36,348 bases of DNA from Mesorhizobium sp. M7A.F.Ca.US.006.01.1.1 (GCF_003997935.1 NZ_RZQL01000035.1:1-36348); one strand, 5' to 3'. Shown: positions 1 to 8,525, numbered from the stretch's first letter. Program-made: numbers and translations. Notes: generated by a model not told the origin, from the letters alone.

Positions 1-451
1 CGCGCTTGATGGCGGCGAAGTCATGCAGCGGCTTCAGCGCCACCACCAGCTGCGCCGTCGAGCAGTTCGGGTTGGCGATGATGTTCTTGCGCGTGAACAG
101 CGAGATCGCGTCCGGGTTCACTTCCGGCACGATCAGCGGCACATCCTGGTCGTAGCGGAAGGCCGACGAATTATCGATGACGACGCAGCCCTGCTTGCCG
201 ATCTTCGGCGACCATTCCTTGGAGACGCTGCCGCCGGCCGACATGATGCAGATGTCGGTGTCGGAAAAATCATACTGGTCGAGCGTCTTCACCTTCAGCG
301 TGCGATCGCCGAACGACACTTCCGTGCCCTGGCTGCGCCGCGACGCCAGCGCCACGACTTCGCTTACCGGAAAGCCGCGCTCTTCCAGTATGTTGAGCAT
401 TTCCCGGCCCACATTGCCAGTGGCACCGACGATCGCTACCTTGAAACTCAT
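1..451 (-). CDS. asd: Aspartate-semialdehyde dehydrogenase, N-terminal part (cut by window edge)
   Basis: This is the first 150 residues of aspartate-semialdehyde dehydrogenase, the cytoplasmic enzyme that reduces aspartyl phosphate to aspartate semialdehyde for lysine, methionine, threonine and diaminopimelate synthesis. The N-terminus MSFKVAIVGATGNVGREML carries the Rossmann dinucleotide loop (GATGNVG). It is followed by the family motif around ASRRSQG, by SAGGSVS, and by NPNCSTAQ, which contains the catalytic cysteine. The remainder lies outside the window. The ATG at 451 is preceded by AGGAGA about 8 bases upstream, which supports this start. It is divergent from the helicase gene across 437 bases. 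Identification is firm because all three motifs are in register. Confidence 0.95.
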   Translation of the reverse strand, partial: MSFKVAIVGATGNVGREMLNILEERGFPVSEVVALASRRSQGTEVSFGDRTLKVKTLDQYDFSDTDICIMSAGGSVSKEWSPKIGKQGCVVIDNSSAFRYDQDVPLIVPEVNPDAISLFTRKNIIANPNCSTAQLVVALKPLHDFAAIKR

Positions 452-888
452 CGAAAAATCTCCTGTCCCTCTCCGCTTGGTTTTTGGAGAAACCCGCTGG
501 CCGGTGCGGGTTCCGTCCCCCGGGCCGAACCCGGGAGAGGGTGGTTAGGCCAAGGGAATCACACCGTTTTGGTGGTGGTTTTGGCCATAGTTTTGCTGGA
601 ACGAGGAGACGCGCCGACGCGCCCGGCCCAATGATGTGCATTGAGGCTGGGGGCATCGAATGCAAGAAGAGCCATCAAAAGGCCGCGCATCGAAACTGTC
701 CCGTTCGGTGCCGGCTTTTACGCGGTTTGCGTCAAGAGTCAATTGCCGAGCGGCGCCTGGTTTTGCGCGCGCCCTGTACAATCGCGGCTGCGCGAAGTAC
801 GAACGGCCAAGATTGTTTGGCTGGCGCTAGGCCCGCCCCGGCATGTGCTCCGTGATGAGCGCGGACCCTAAAATTCCGAAAGAGTGAG
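452..888. other. Divergent intergenic region between asd and the helicase gene
   Basis: This 437-base stretch separates two divergent genes. Apart from the candidate asd promoter, it holds a small hairpin, CCCGGG-(5)-CCCGGG, at 519-535, which would lie in the asd leader. Short reading frames here lack a convincing ribosome site or recognisable protein, so I call none. No clear promoter for the helicase is visible. Confidence 0.5.
715..742 (-). promoter_or_regulatory. Candidate promoter for asd
   Basis: On the minus strand TTGACT (742-737) and TAAAAG (720-715) are separated by 16 bases, a sigma70-like arrangement pointing toward asd. If it is used, the asd transcript would carry a leader of roughly 250 bases. 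The match is read by eye and the -10 is imperfect. Confidence 0.35.
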
Positions 889-2763
889 ATGTCCAACTTC
901 GAAGCACTTGTTCCAGCGCTTGCCAGGGCGCTGGAGAAACGCGGCTATTCCGAGCTGACGCCCGTCCAGAAGGCGGTCGTGGCACCCGAACTCGGCGAGG
1001 CCGATGCGCTGGTTTCGGCGCAGACCGGCTCCGGCAAGACGGTGGCCTTCGGCCTCGCTCTGGCGCCGACCCTGCTTGAAGGCGCGGAGCGCTTCGGCCA
1101 CGCCGCCGCACCGCTGGCGCTGGCGGTGGCGCCGACGCGCGAACTCGCCTTGCAGGTGACGCGCGAACTGGAATGGCTCTACGAGCTGACCGGCGCAACC
1201 GTGGCTTCCTGCGTCGGCGGCATGGACATGCGCTCGGAGCGGCGTGTGCTGGAGCGCGGCGCCCATATCGTCGTCGGCACGCCCGGCCGGCTGCGCGACC
1301 ACATCACCCGGCGCTCGCTCGACATGTCGGCGCTGAAGGCGGTGGTGCTCGACGAGGCCGACGAGATGCTCGATCTGGGCTTTCGCGAAGACCTCGAATT
1401 CATCCTCGACGCCGCTCCGGCCGAACGCCGGACGCTGATGTTCTCGGCCACCGTGCCGCGCTCGATCGCGACGCTCGCCCAAGGCTATCAGCGCGATGCG
1501 GTGCGCATCTCGGCCGCCGGCGAGGAGAAGCAGCATCTCGACATCGAATACCGGGCGCTGAGCGTCGCCCAGCCCGACCGCGAGAACGCCATCATCAACG
1601 TGCTGCGCTATTACGAAGCCAAGAACGCGCTGGTGTTCTGCAACACGCGTGCCGCCGTCAATCATCTGACCGCGCGCTTCAACAACCGCAACTTCTCCGT
1701 CGTCGCCCTGTCGGGCGAGCTCAGCCAGAACGAGCGCAGCCATGCGCTGCAGGCGATGCGCGACGGCCGCGCAAAAGTCTGCATCGCCACCGATGTCGCG
1801 GCGCGCGGCATCGACCTGCCCAATCTCGAGCTGGTCATCCACGCCGATTTGCCAACCAACCCGGAAACCCTGCTGCACCGCAGCGGTCGCACCGGCCGCG
1901 CCGGGCGCAAGGGCGTCAGCGCGCTGATCGTGCCCAACAGCGCCCGCAAGCGCACCGAACGGCTGCTGCAGAACGCCGGCCTCAAGGCGACATGGGCGAG
2001 CCCGCCCTCGGCCGACGACGTGATGCGGCGCGACGACGAGCGCATCCTTGCCGATCCGGTTTTCGACGAGGCGGTGAAGGAAGACGAGCGCTCCTTCATC
2101 GACGCGCTGCTCGCCAGGCATGGCGCCGAACAGGTGGCCGCTGCCTTCGTGCGCCAGTGCCGCGCCAGCCGCTCGGCCCCCGAGGACCTCATGGAGATCG
2201 CGCCCTTCACGCCGTCGCGTGAGAGACCGGCAGGCGAAGGTTTCGCGCGCCGCGACGAGGCGCCCAGCCGCCGCGACGATTTCGGCGACAGCGTCTGGTT
2301 CTCGCTGTCGATCGGGCGCCGGCAGAATGCCGAGCCGCGCTGGCTCATCCCGATGCTGTGCCGCACCGGCAGCATCTCGAAGCGCGAGATCGGCGCCATC
2401 AAGATGCAGCCGGAAGAGACCTACGTGCAGATCGCGGCTGACTGGGCCGACCGCTTCCTCGCCGCGATCGGTCCCGATCGCAAGCTGCAGGGCAACATCC
2501 TGGTGAAGCGGCTCGACGGCCAGCCCGATTTGTCGCGCGCCGGCTACCAGCCGCCAAGCCCTGACAAGAAACCGCATCGCGGCAAGGCGCCGTTCGACCC
2601 CAACGCCCCGGAGCGCAAATTCGAAAAGCGTGCACCGGCAGCGGCCGATCAGCGCCCGGCAGCCGCGCATGAGGCAAAGCCGTGGGCCAAAAACCCCGGC
2701 AAGCCGAAATTCGACACCAACGGTGCGCCCAAGCACAAGAAAGCGAAGAAGCGGCCCGCCTAA
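889..2763 (+). CDS. DEAD-box ATP-dependent RNA helicase with DbpA-like C-terminal domain
   Basis: This 624-residue protein should unwind or remodel RNA, probably in ribosome assembly or mRNA turnover. The helicase core is complete: a Q-motif region near residues 20-28, Walker A AQTGSGKT at 44-51, PTRELALQV, GTPGRL, DEAD at 155-158, SAT at 186-188, and motif VI HRSGRTGRAG at 330-339. After residue 450 comes a segment like the DbpA/CsdA RNA-binding domain (SVWFSLSIGRRQNAEPRWL). A low-complexity basic tail ends in KHKKAKKRPA and probably adds non-specific RNA affinity. The ATG at 889 has a purine-rich GAAAGAGTGAG upstream. It ends convergently with the glycosyltransferase, overlapping it by 4 bases. 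It belongs to the DeaD/CsdA group in architecture, but the orthologue is not certain, so no symbol is given. Confidence 0.93.
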   Translation: MSNFEALVPALARALEKRGYSELTPVQKAVVAPELGEADALVSAQTGSGKTVAFGLALAPTLLEGAERFGHAAAPLALAVAPTRELALQVTRELEWLYELTGATVASCVGGMDMRSERRVLERGAHIVVGTPGRLRDHITRRSLDMSALKAVVLDEADEMLDLGFREDLEFILDAAPAERRTLMFSATVPRSIATLAQGYQRDAVRISAAGEEKQHLDIEYRALSVAQPDRENAIINVLRYYEAKNALVFCNTRAAVNHLTARFNNRNFSVVALSGELSQNERSHALQAMRDGRAKVCIATDVAARGIDLPNLELVIHADLPTNPETLLHRSGRTGRAGRKGVSALIVPNSARKRTERLLQNAGLKATWASPPSADDVMRRDDERILADPVFDEAVKEDERSFIDALLARHGAEQVAAAFVRQCRASRSAPEDLMEIAPFTPSRERPAGEGFARRDEAPSRRDDFGDSVWFSLSIGRRQNAEPRWLIPMLCRTGSISKREIGAIKMQPEETYVQIAADWADRFLAAIGPDRKLQGNILVKRLDGQPDLSRAGYQPPSPDKKPHRGKAPFDPNAPERKFEKRAPAAADQRPAAAHEAKPWAKNPGKPKFDTNGAPKHKKAKKRPA

Positions 2764-4175
2764 AACCTTGAGCGGCTCGACGCGCTTGCCTGCAGGCCTG
2801 CCTTGATGGCGGCCCAGCTTGCCGCCGCCGGCGTCGGTCGATGCTGCTCTGCGATGCGCTCCGCCAGCAAGGACCGCCAGTCGGGGTCTTCCGCCATCCT
2901 GCGGATCGCAGCATACCAGCCGGCCTGGTCATTGGAATCGATCGCCGGCATCAGGCCGCCGCTCGCCTCGATCAGCGACGGCGCGGTCGAGACGATGACG
3001 GGAATGCCGAAATCGAGACATTCCGAGGCGCCGTAGCCCCAACCCTCGATATGCGAGGGAAAGACGCCGAAGGAAGCGCTGCGGTAGTATTGGATGAGCT
3101 CCTCATCGCTGATCGCTCCGGTGAACGTAACCCGCTCAAGCAATCTCGGATGGGCCTTGAGATAGGCGCGCAGCGGATCGATCATCCAGCCCCAGCGCCC
3201 GGCGCAGACGAGCCTCGGCAGCTTGACGCCCTCGTCGAGCGCCTGCTGCCATATCCGTGCCAGCAGGATGTGGTTCTTGCGCACTTCGATGGTCGAACAG
3301 TAGAGCACGAATGGCTCGGCGGCCTCAATGCGCGAAGCCTCGCCCATGCGCGAAGCCGTCTCGTACAGGATGGAAGGCATCGGAAACCGGTATACCACCG
3401 GCTGCGTGACGCCTGCCTGTTGCATATGATCGGTCAGCGTCGCGCCAACTTCGTCGGATGCACAAAATGCCGGCGCGCCGGAGCGCACGAGGTGTTCGAG
3501 ATATGATCCGAACCTGCTCTCGCCAGGGCTCATACCAACCAGGTCGGGGCGCAGTGTCGGTATGAGGTCGTGGCAAAGAAACGCGAGGTCGCCGGCGCGC
3601 TCCGAGACGGCGGCTCGGTCATCCCCGGTCAGAATGTGATGGCTGATCAAGACAAGACGTTCAGCCTCGGCCGGTTGGCTTGGAACATCCTGACGCGGGG
3701 CCGACCGGATCCGCGCCCGCTGGTACAGACGATAGGCTCGGATCAGCAGCTTCGTCGCCTGATAGGCAATGCCTTTGCGGCCATGGGTCACCGTCTTGGC
3801 GAGATGGCGGTCGGCGTCGCGCTTGCCCCATGGCTGTTGCCTCACCGCTTCGAAGGCCTGCGACATCGCTGTGCGTCTCCCAGGCCATCGTTTGAGGCGC
3901 CGGGGTAGGATCTCGCCGGTCCCGACATGGTCCTGCTCGAAAGGAGCGAGGGGGCGAAACCGGCCTTCCCATGGTCGGAACGCCACCACCTCCACGCAAG
4001 GGTCGGGATCAGCCAAGGCTGCGCTGATGAGAAAGCTTTCCACCCGTGGGATGCCGACAAGTCCCTGGCCGGACGGCCAGAACGTCAGGCCAGTGGCGTC
4101 GATGGCCAGCCTGGGAGACTTTCTTTCCCGTCCATCTTCAATCGCGGTTTTACTGTCAGGACTCTCGACTGTCAT
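2760..4175 (-). CDS. GT4-type glycosyltransferase
   Basis: This 471-residue cytoplasmic protein resembles family 4 glycosyltransferases with a GT-B fold, which transfer sugars from nucleotide-sugar donors to polysaccharide or lipid-linked acceptors. Diagnostic features are in the C-terminal half: FVLYCSTIEVRKNHILL (donor-domain start), VTFTGAISDEELIQYYRSAS, and the EX7E motif in EGWGYGASE with E377 and E385, followed by GIPVIVS. The N-terminal half opens with LAIDATGL and GIPRVE, as often seen in GT4 proteins of polysaccharide loci. No signal peptide or membrane segment is evident. No other polysaccharide genes flank it, so donor and acceptor are unknown. The ATG at 4175 has only a weak upstream ribosome site. 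Its stop overlaps the helicase stop tail-to-tail. Confidence 0.85.
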   Translation of the reverse strand: MTVESPDSKTAIEDGRERKSPRLAIDATGLTFWPSGQGLVGIPRVESFLISAALADPDPCVEVVAFRPWEGRFRPLAPFEQDHVGTGEILPRRLKRWPGRRTAMSQAFEAVRQQPWGKRDADRHLAKTVTHGRKGIAYQATKLLIRAYRLYQRARIRSAPRQDVPSQPAEAERLVLISHHILTGDDRAAVSERAGDLAFLCHDLIPTLRPDLVGMSPGESRFGSYLEHLVRSGAPAFCASDEVGATLTDHMQQAGVTQPVVYRFPMPSILYETASRMGEASRIEAAEPFVLYCSTIEVRKNHILLARIWQQALDEGVKLPRLVCAGRWGWMIDPLRAYLKAHPRLLERVTFTGAISDEELIQYYRSASFGVFPSHIEGWGYGASECLDFGIPVIVSTAPSLIEASGGLMPAIDSNDQAGWYAAIRRMAEDPDWRSLLAERIAEQHRPTPAAASWAAIKAGLQASASSRSRF

Positions 4176-4315
4176 GTTCTGCTTCGGCCGGGGGCGGTTG
4201 CACTCGATCCCTTATGCTTCATTTGCCGCCAGTACGGTAGCCGTGCTGCCCGGTATTGCCCATCGGCTCGGCCCTGTGCCACCTTCGGCTGGGACGTGGC
4301 GAGCGGGGATGGCAA

Positions 4316-5014
4316 ATGCGCGGCGAAGTGCTTCACTATGACGAGGACCAAGGCTTTGGCTTCATCTCCGGGGCCGACGGGAACCGCTACACCTTCACCC
4401 GCGAGAGTTTACGCCGGGAAACCGCCATGCCCAACGGTACCGTCGTCGAGTTCCAGCCAGGCGGCGGCCAGGCACGCGACGTCTTTTCGATCGCCGCCCC
4501 GATCGCCGCTGACCCCGGCATCAAGGCCGCATCGGCCCAAGCCAGCGTTCCGCCTGCAGCGGCGTCTCCTGCGCAGCATTTCGGCCGGTCTTCCGAGACA
4601 GCCGAGCCCAGCGATCTCTGGGGCTATTTCTGGCGTGGCGTGACGCAGAACTATTTCAATTTCGCCGGTCGCGCCCGTCGCAAGGAGTATTGGGGTTTTT
4701 TCCTGTTCTGGGTGGTCTCGCTGCTTGTCATCGGCGGCATCGGCCTTTTCGCCGACAACGAAATGGGCAATTTCGACAGCAGCGTATCGGCGGCGGTAAC
4801 CGTCGGCCTTTGCGGCACCTTCGTTCTGGCGACATTGCTGCCCAGCCTCGGCATGACCGTTCGCCGCATTCATGACATCGGCCTGTCGGGCTGGCTTTAT
4901 CTGGTGGTGCTGATCCCGACGATCGGCAGCCTGATCATCCTGGTCTTCGCACTGATCCCGACGCAGGCCCGGGAAAACCAGTGGGGGCCGGTGCCGGCCG
5001 GCGTCAGGATTTAA
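4316..5014 (+). CDS. Cold-shock-like domain fused to DUF805 membrane domain (copy 1)
   Basis: This 232-residue protein has two parts. Residues 1-60 (MRGEVLHYDEDQGFGFISG...) resemble a cold-shock OB fold, with the aromatic GFGFI strand typical of RNP1-like nucleic-acid contact. A Pro/Ala-rich linker follows to about residue 100. Residues 102-232 are a DUF805 membrane domain with NFAGRARRKEYWGFF, hydrophobic helices, RRIHDIGLSGW and a C-terminal WGPVPAGVRI. DUF805 has no established biochemical role. I start it at 4316 rather than at an in-frame ATG 60 bases upstream, because the paralogue next door begins at the same residue and both have a GGGG ribosome site just before it. It may link nucleic-acid binding to the membrane, but that is inference. 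Confidence 0.8.
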   Translation: MRGEVLHYDEDQGFGFISGADGNRYTFTRESLRRETAMPNGTVVEFQPGGGQARDVFSIAAPIAADPGIKAASAQASVPPAAASPAQHFGRSSETAEPSDLWGYFWRGVTQNYFNFAGRARRKEYWGFFLFWVVSLLVIGGIGLFADNEMGNFDSSVSAAVTVGLCGTFVLATLLPSLGMTVRRIHDIGLSGWLYLVVLIPTIGSLIILVFALIPTQARENQWGPVPAGVRI

Positions 5015-5027
5015 TGTGACGTGCATG

Positions 5028-5056
5028 TTGAAATCTTAGGCAACCCTGGGTAGTAT
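5028..5056 (+). promoter_or_regulatory. Sigma70-like promoter for second DUF805 gene
   Basis: TTGAAA (5028-5033) and TAGTAT (5051-5056) are separated by exactly 17 bases. They lie between the two DUF805 genes and would give a short leader of about 20-25 bases before the ATG at 5086. It suggests that the second copy can be transcribed independently of the first. Confidence 0.55.
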
Positions 5057-5085
5057 TCCCTATCGCTGCATAGATGGGGGTACGC

Positions 5086-5715
5086 ATGCGGGGCGCAGTG
5101 CTTCACTACGACAAGGATCAGGACTACGGCTACATCAATGGAGTTGACGGCAAGCGTTATTTCTTTACCCGTAACGATCTGAATCAGGGGGCGGCCTTCG
5201 TCAGCGGCACCCTCGTCGAATTCCAGCCGGATGACGGCACGGCACACAATATCGTCGCCGTGAATTCGACCACGACCTCGTCACCCCGCCGCCAGCCCAC
5301 TCGTTCCACGGGACTGTGGGCATACTTCCGGTACACGGTGAGCGTGGACTTTTTCAATTTCAAAGGACGCGCTCGCCGCAAGGAATTCTGGGCCTTCTGG
5401 CTATGCTCGACCATCGTGCTATTCGTACTGCTCGGCCTTGGAATACTCGTCGATCTGGCTATCAATGGCTTCCGCGACGTTTCGAGCAGGAACGCGATCG
5501 GATTCCTGCCCTTCTTTGTTTTCGCTTTGGCACTCAACCTGCCATGGATCGCGCTTGCCGTGCGGCGTTTGCATGATGTCGGCCTGAGCGGCTGGTTTGT
5601 CTTGCTCTGCTTCATTCCGGTTATCGGCGGGGTGGCGTTGCTGGTCTTGGGGCTTGCGCCGTCTCAACTGGGCGAAAACCCCTGGGGGCCGGTGCCGGCG
5701 GGCGTCAGGATCTAG
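5086..5715 (+). CDS. Cold-shock-like domain fused to DUF805 membrane domain (copy 2)
   Basis: This 209-residue paralogue of the preceding gene keeps the same order: a cold-shock-like N-terminus (MRGAVLHYDKDQDYGYING...) over about 60 residues, a shorter linker, then DUF805 from about residue 80 with NFKGRARRKEFWAF, hydrophobic helices, VRRLHDVGLSGW and the same WGPVPAGVRI ending. The linker is clearly shorter than in copy 1 and the GFGF strand has become DYGYI. The start at 5086 is favoured over the ATG at 5074 because GGGGG lies 5-9 bases upstream of it, matching copy 1. It has its own candidate promoter. Its stop overlaps the convergent GNAT gene by 11 bases. The domain assignment is confident, the function unknown. 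Confidence 0.82.
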   Translation: MRGAVLHYDKDQDYGYINGVDGKRYFFTRNDLNQGAAFVSGTLVEFQPDDGTAHNIVAVNSTTTSSPRRQPTRSTGLWAYFRYTVSVDFFNFKGRARRKEFWAFWLCSTIVLFVLLGLGILVDLAINGFRDVSSRNAIGFLPFFVFALALNLPWIALAVRRLHDVGLSGWFVLLCFIPVIGGVALLVLGLAPSQLGENPWGPVPAGVRI

Positions 5716-6193
5716 GGGCGATCGCCTTCAACGCGTCACCCGAAAGCCTGAGAAAGACCTTCTGGCCGTGGCGCTCGGCGCCAAGCCGGCCGTAAAAACG
5801 CAGCGCGCCTTCGTTCCAGTCCTCGGTGGTCAGGTCGATCCGACCGATGCCTTCGCGCAGGCAATGATCGGCGAGAAAGCCGATCAGCGCCCGGCCGACG
5901 CCGGCGTTGCGGGCTTTGTCGCGCACGAACAGGTCTTTCAGGAACAGCAGCCGCTCGAGATCGATGCCGGGATGCGCGATCGCCACCGACGCCAGGCCGC
6001 TAACCTCGCCGTCGACGAAGGCGAGCGCGAAATGCGGATAGGCCGGGCTTTCCTCGCCAAGCCATTTTCGTGCGGCAGACAGGGCCCGGTCGGCATCGAG
6101 AGGCGGCTGCCGGTAATGCGCCGCCATCTCGCACAGTATGGCCGCGAGTGCCGCGGCGTCCTCGATCGTCGCCCAGCGGACGTCGACCGCCAC
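5705..6193 (-). CDS. GNAT family N-acetyltransferase
   Basis: This 162-residue protein has the GNAT acetyl-CoA fold. It starts VRWATIEDAAALAAILCEMA, the core strand LFLKDLFVRDKARNAGVGRAL contains the acetyl-CoA pyrophosphate loop (RxxGVGRAL), and DLTTEDWNEGALRFYGRLGAE is the usual C-terminal NxxAxxFYxxxGF-like segment. The substrate is not predictable and could be a polyamine, amino acid or toxin-like molecule. It begins with GTG at 6193, 4 bases after the leuB stop, so it is probably translated from the leuB message. The 3' end overlaps the convergent DUF805 gene by 11 bases. Confidence 0.88.
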   Translation of the reverse strand: MAVDVRWATIEDAAALAAILCEMAAHYRQPPLDADRALSAARKWLGEESPAYPHFALAFVDGEVSGLASVAIAHPGIDLERLLFLKDLFVRDKARNAGVGRALIGFLADHCLREGIGRIDLTTEDWNEGALRFYGRLGAERHGQKVFLRLSGDALKAIAPRS

Positions 6194-6197
6194 GGTA

Positions 6198-7301
6198 TCA
6201 GCCCAGGAATTTGGCGATGATCGCGTCGCCCATCTGAACCGTACCGACCTCGGTCATGCCGTCGGACATGATGTCTTTCGTCCGCAGGCCCGCGTCGAGC
6301 ACGGCGGCGATCGCGCTTTCGACGCGGTCGGCTTCCTCGACCATCCCGAAGGAATAGCGCAGGCACATGGCGAAGGACGCGATCATGGCGATCGGGTTGG
6401 CGATGCCCTTGCCCGCGATGTCGGGGGCCGAGCCGTGCACCGGCTCGTAGAGCGCCTTGCGCTTCTTGGTCTTCACGTCAGGCGCGCCGAGCGATGCCGA
6501 CGGCAGCATGCCGATCGAGCCGGTCAGCATGGCGGCGATGTCAGACAGCATGTCGCCGAACAGATTGTCGGTGACGATGACGTCGAACTGCTTTGGCCAG
6601 CGCACCAGCTGCATGCCGCCGGCATCGGCCAGCATGTGGTCGAGCTTGACGTCGGAATAGCGCGCCTTGTGGGTCTGGGTGACGACCTCGTTCCACAGCA
6701 CGCCCGACTTCATGACATTGCGCTTTTCCATCGAAGTGACGTGGTTCTTGCGCGTGCGTGCCAGTTCGAAGGCGACGCCCGAAATGCGCTCGATCTCGAA
6801 CGTGTCGTAGACCTGCGTGTCGATGCCGCGCTTCTGGCCGTTGCCGAGATCGATGATCTGCTTCGGCTCGCCGAAATAGACGCCGCCGGTCAGCTCGCGC
6901 ACGATGAGGATGTCTAGACCCTCGACCACCTCCTGCTTGAGCGAGGAGGACGCCGCCAGCGCCGGATAGCAGATGGCCGGGCGCAGATTGGCGAACAGCT
7001 CCATGTCCTTGCGCAGGCGCAGCAGGCCGGCCTCAGGGCGCACCTCATAGGGCACCGCATCCCATTTCGGACCGCCGACGGCGCCGAACAGCACCGCGTC
7101 GGCCGCCATCGCCTTTTCCATGTCGGCATCGGAGATCGCCGCGCCATGCGCGTCATAGGCGCAGCCGCCGACCAGCCCCTCATCGGTGGCAAAACCGCTG
7201 CCCAGCTTGTCGTTCATGACCGCGATCAGTTTCTTGACCTCGGCCATGGCCTCGGGACCGATGCCGTCGCCGGGGAGCAGGAAAAGATGCTTCGTTGCCA
7301 T
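6198..7301 (-). CDS. leuB: 3-isopropylmalate dehydrogenase
   Basis: This 367-residue cytoplasmic enzyme oxidises and decarboxylates 3-isopropylmalate with NAD+ in leucine synthesis. Visible family features are GDGIGPEAM near the N-terminus, [10 protein letters not shown], the substrate-binding NLRPA and [23 protein letters not shown] with metal-binding aspartates, and the NAD-binding [15 protein letters not shown] and ANPIAM segments. The length is normal for the family. The ATG at 7301 has AGGACGG upstream. A 161-base gap separates it from the VOC gene, and the GNAT gene follows after 4 bases. leuD lies about 2.3 kb upstream on the same strand, with four other genes' worth of DNA or repeats between, so the leucine genes are near each other but not one tight operon. 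Confidence 0.97.
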   Translation of the reverse strand: MATKHLFLLPGDGIGPEAMAEVKKLIAVMNDKLGSGFATDEGLVGGCAYDAHGAAISDADMEKAMAADAVLFGAVGGPKWDAVPYEVRPEAGLLRLRKDMELFANLRPAICYPALAASSSLKQEVVEGLDILIVRELTGGVYFGEPKQIIDLGNGQKRGIDTQVYDTFEIERISGVAFELARTRKNHVTSMEKRNVMKSGVLWNEVVTQTHKARYSDVKLDHMLADAGGMQLVRWPKQFDVIVTDNLFGDMLSDIAAMLTGSIGMLPSASLGAPDVKTKKRKALYEPVHGSAPDIAGKGIANPIAMIASFAMCLRYSFGMVEEADRVESAIAAVLDAGLRTKDIMSDGMTEVGTVQMGDAIIAKFLG

Positions 7302-7462
7302 GGAGAAACCGTCCTGGAAAGAATTTGAACCGCGGCCTTGCTAAACGCCAAGCCGGTTGTGCGCAAGGAGTAACGCAGCGATCAAGGACAACCTCGTTCG
7401 TTTGCGATCCTTCGCGCCCGCCTCTGCCCCGCCAGCTCCCCGCAAATTGCAGCGCCTTGCCT

Positions 7463-7813
7463 TCACCGATGCGAGAGAATGTTGACCAGCCGGCCGAACG
7501 GATCGCGCACATAGAAGCGGCGCACGCCCCAGGGCTCGTCGGCCGGTCCGTATTCGATGGCGAAGCCCGCCGCTTTCATGGCATCGAGCGCCGCATCGAC
7601 ATCATCGACCTCGATCGAAAGATCCGGCACCGGCGTTTCGGAGCCGCCTTGCGCCATGAAACTGACCTGGACATCCATCTTTGCTTGCGAGCCGTAGGTG
7701 GCGATCCAGCCAAGATCCATCAGCACATCGAGGCCGAGCACATCCTGGTAGAAACGCTTCGCCGCCGCGACATCCGATGTCTCGATGTTGGCAACGATGC
7801 GCCGGACCTTCAT
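7463..7813 (-). CDS. VOC (glyoxalase/bleomycin-resistance) superfamily protein
   Basis: This 116-residue protein is a single vicinal-oxygen-chelate unit: RRIVANIETSDVAAAKRFYQDVLGLD forms the first beta-alpha-beta module, and VDDVDAALDAMKAAGF followed by WGVRRFYVRDPFGRLVNIL forms the second, with the common DPFGxLVN ending. Family members are metal-dependent lyases, dioxygenases or drug-sequestering proteins, and the substrate cannot be read here. It starts 10 bases after the stop of the RidA gene, with an AAAGG ribosome site inside that gap, so the two are likely cotranscribed. Pairing with RidA hints at clearance of reactive metabolites, which is only inference. Confidence 0.88.
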   Translation of the reverse strand: MKVRRIVANIETSDVAAAKRFYQDVLGLDVLMDLGWIATYGSQAKMDVQVSFMAQGGSETPVPDLSIEVDDVDAALDAMKAAGFAIEYGPADEPWGVRRFYVRDPFGRLVNILSHR

Positions 7814-7823
7814 CGTCGACCTT

Positions 7824-8207
7824 TCATGCCGTGCGCCGCAGCGCCGTCACCTCGATCTCGATCTTCATTTCCGGTTTGTTGAGCTGGCAGACGATCATCG
7901 TCGCTGCCGGCCTGATGTCGCCGAACGTCTCGCCGAGGATCGGAAAGACCACGTCCACGAAGGCCTGGTCGGTGATGTAGTAATGCGCCCGCACCACGTC
8001 AGCCATCTCGAAGCCGCCGTCCTTCAGCGCCTTGCCGATCGTCGCCAGGCAATTGCGCGTCTGCGCCTCCACCGTCTCCGGCATCGTCATCGTCGCATAG
8101 TCGTAGCCGGTGGTGCCGGACACGAAACACCAGTCGCCCTGCACCACGGCGCGCGAATAGCCGGCGGTCTTTTCGAAGGGGGAACCGGTGGAGATCAGTT
8201 TGCGCAT
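7824..8207 (-). CDS. RidA family protein (YjgF/YER057c/UK114)
   Basis: This 127-residue protein belongs to the Rid family; the founding member RidA hydrolyses reactive enamine/imine intermediates formed by PLP enzymes. It shows the family layout: STGSPFEKTAGYSRAV, the VSGTTGYD segment, TRNCLATIGKALKDGGFEMADVVRAHYYI, and near the C-terminus RPAATMIVCQL followed by IEIEVTALR. The arginine of RPAATM corresponds to the carboxylate-binding arginine of active members, but the strict RidA signature is altered, so it may be one of the Rid2-7 subgroups. The ATG at 8207 has a strong AAGGAGA site. It heads the RidA-VOC pair. Confidence 0.9.
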   Translation of the reverse strand: MRKLISTGSPFEKTAGYSRAVVQGDWCFVSGTTGYDYATMTMPETVEAQTRNCLATIGKALKDGGFEMADVVRAHYYITDQAFVDVVFPILGETFGDIRPAATMIVCQLNKPEMKIEIEVTALRRTA

Positions 8208-8338
8208 GGGTGGTCTCCTTGTATTGATCCGCGTCCGTCTAGCAGAGGGAAGGTGGTCCGGTCGTGGGCCAAGCCGGGCCGACCGTTGTCACGATGTGGC
8301 AAGCGCAACCTCGGGGATTGGCCAGAGCATCCTCGCGT

Positions 8339-8523
8339 CGTCTTGCGGCCGCTGCGCGTTTCGCCAACGCCTTCCCCCACTCCGTCACCGCTACGCGGCG
8401 CCACCTCTCCCCCCTCCGGAGGGAGAGGAAGAGCGTCAAGGCTGGTCGAGCTCGCGCCGCCTTTCCTCTCCCCCGTCGATCGGGGGAGAGGTGTCGAGCG
8501 TAGCTCGACGGAGTGGGGGTCGA
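8339..8523. repeat. Two-arm palindromic intergenic element, copy 1
   Basis: Arm A (8339-8430) contains CCCCCACTCCGTC, a small hairpin with a GCTAC-type loop, and CTCTCCCCCCTCCGGAGGG. Arm B (8462-8523) contains CTCTCCCCCGTCGATCGGGG, the hairpin GTCGAGC-GTA-GCTCGAC and GACGGAGTGGGGGTCGA. The arms are inversely oriented, with their GGAGTGGGG ends facing outward. Related copies lie at 16.9-17.1 and 35.8-36.0 kb. The element resembles the mosaic palindromes known between genes in rhizobia, in style rather than by a sequence search. Confidence 0.85.
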
Positions 8524-8525
8524 TC

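Noticed and set aside
452..889. Small protein genes in the asd-helicase gap (for example 545-781 minus)
   Set aside because: No ribosome site, no domain, and a composition typical of non-coding GC-rich DNA. The frames also extend into asd in the wrong frame.
868..2736. 622-codon open frame antisense to the helicase gene
   Set aside because: It mirrors the codon periodicity of a high-GC gene. The helicase frame has all motifs in order, while the antisense frame reads a low-information Arg/Ala/Gly-rich product with no recognisable domain.
8339..8523. CRISPR-like repeats
   Set aside because: The repeats are inverted arms with one short spacer per copy, dispersed over the window. There is no regular direct-repeat/spacer pattern and no cas gene.
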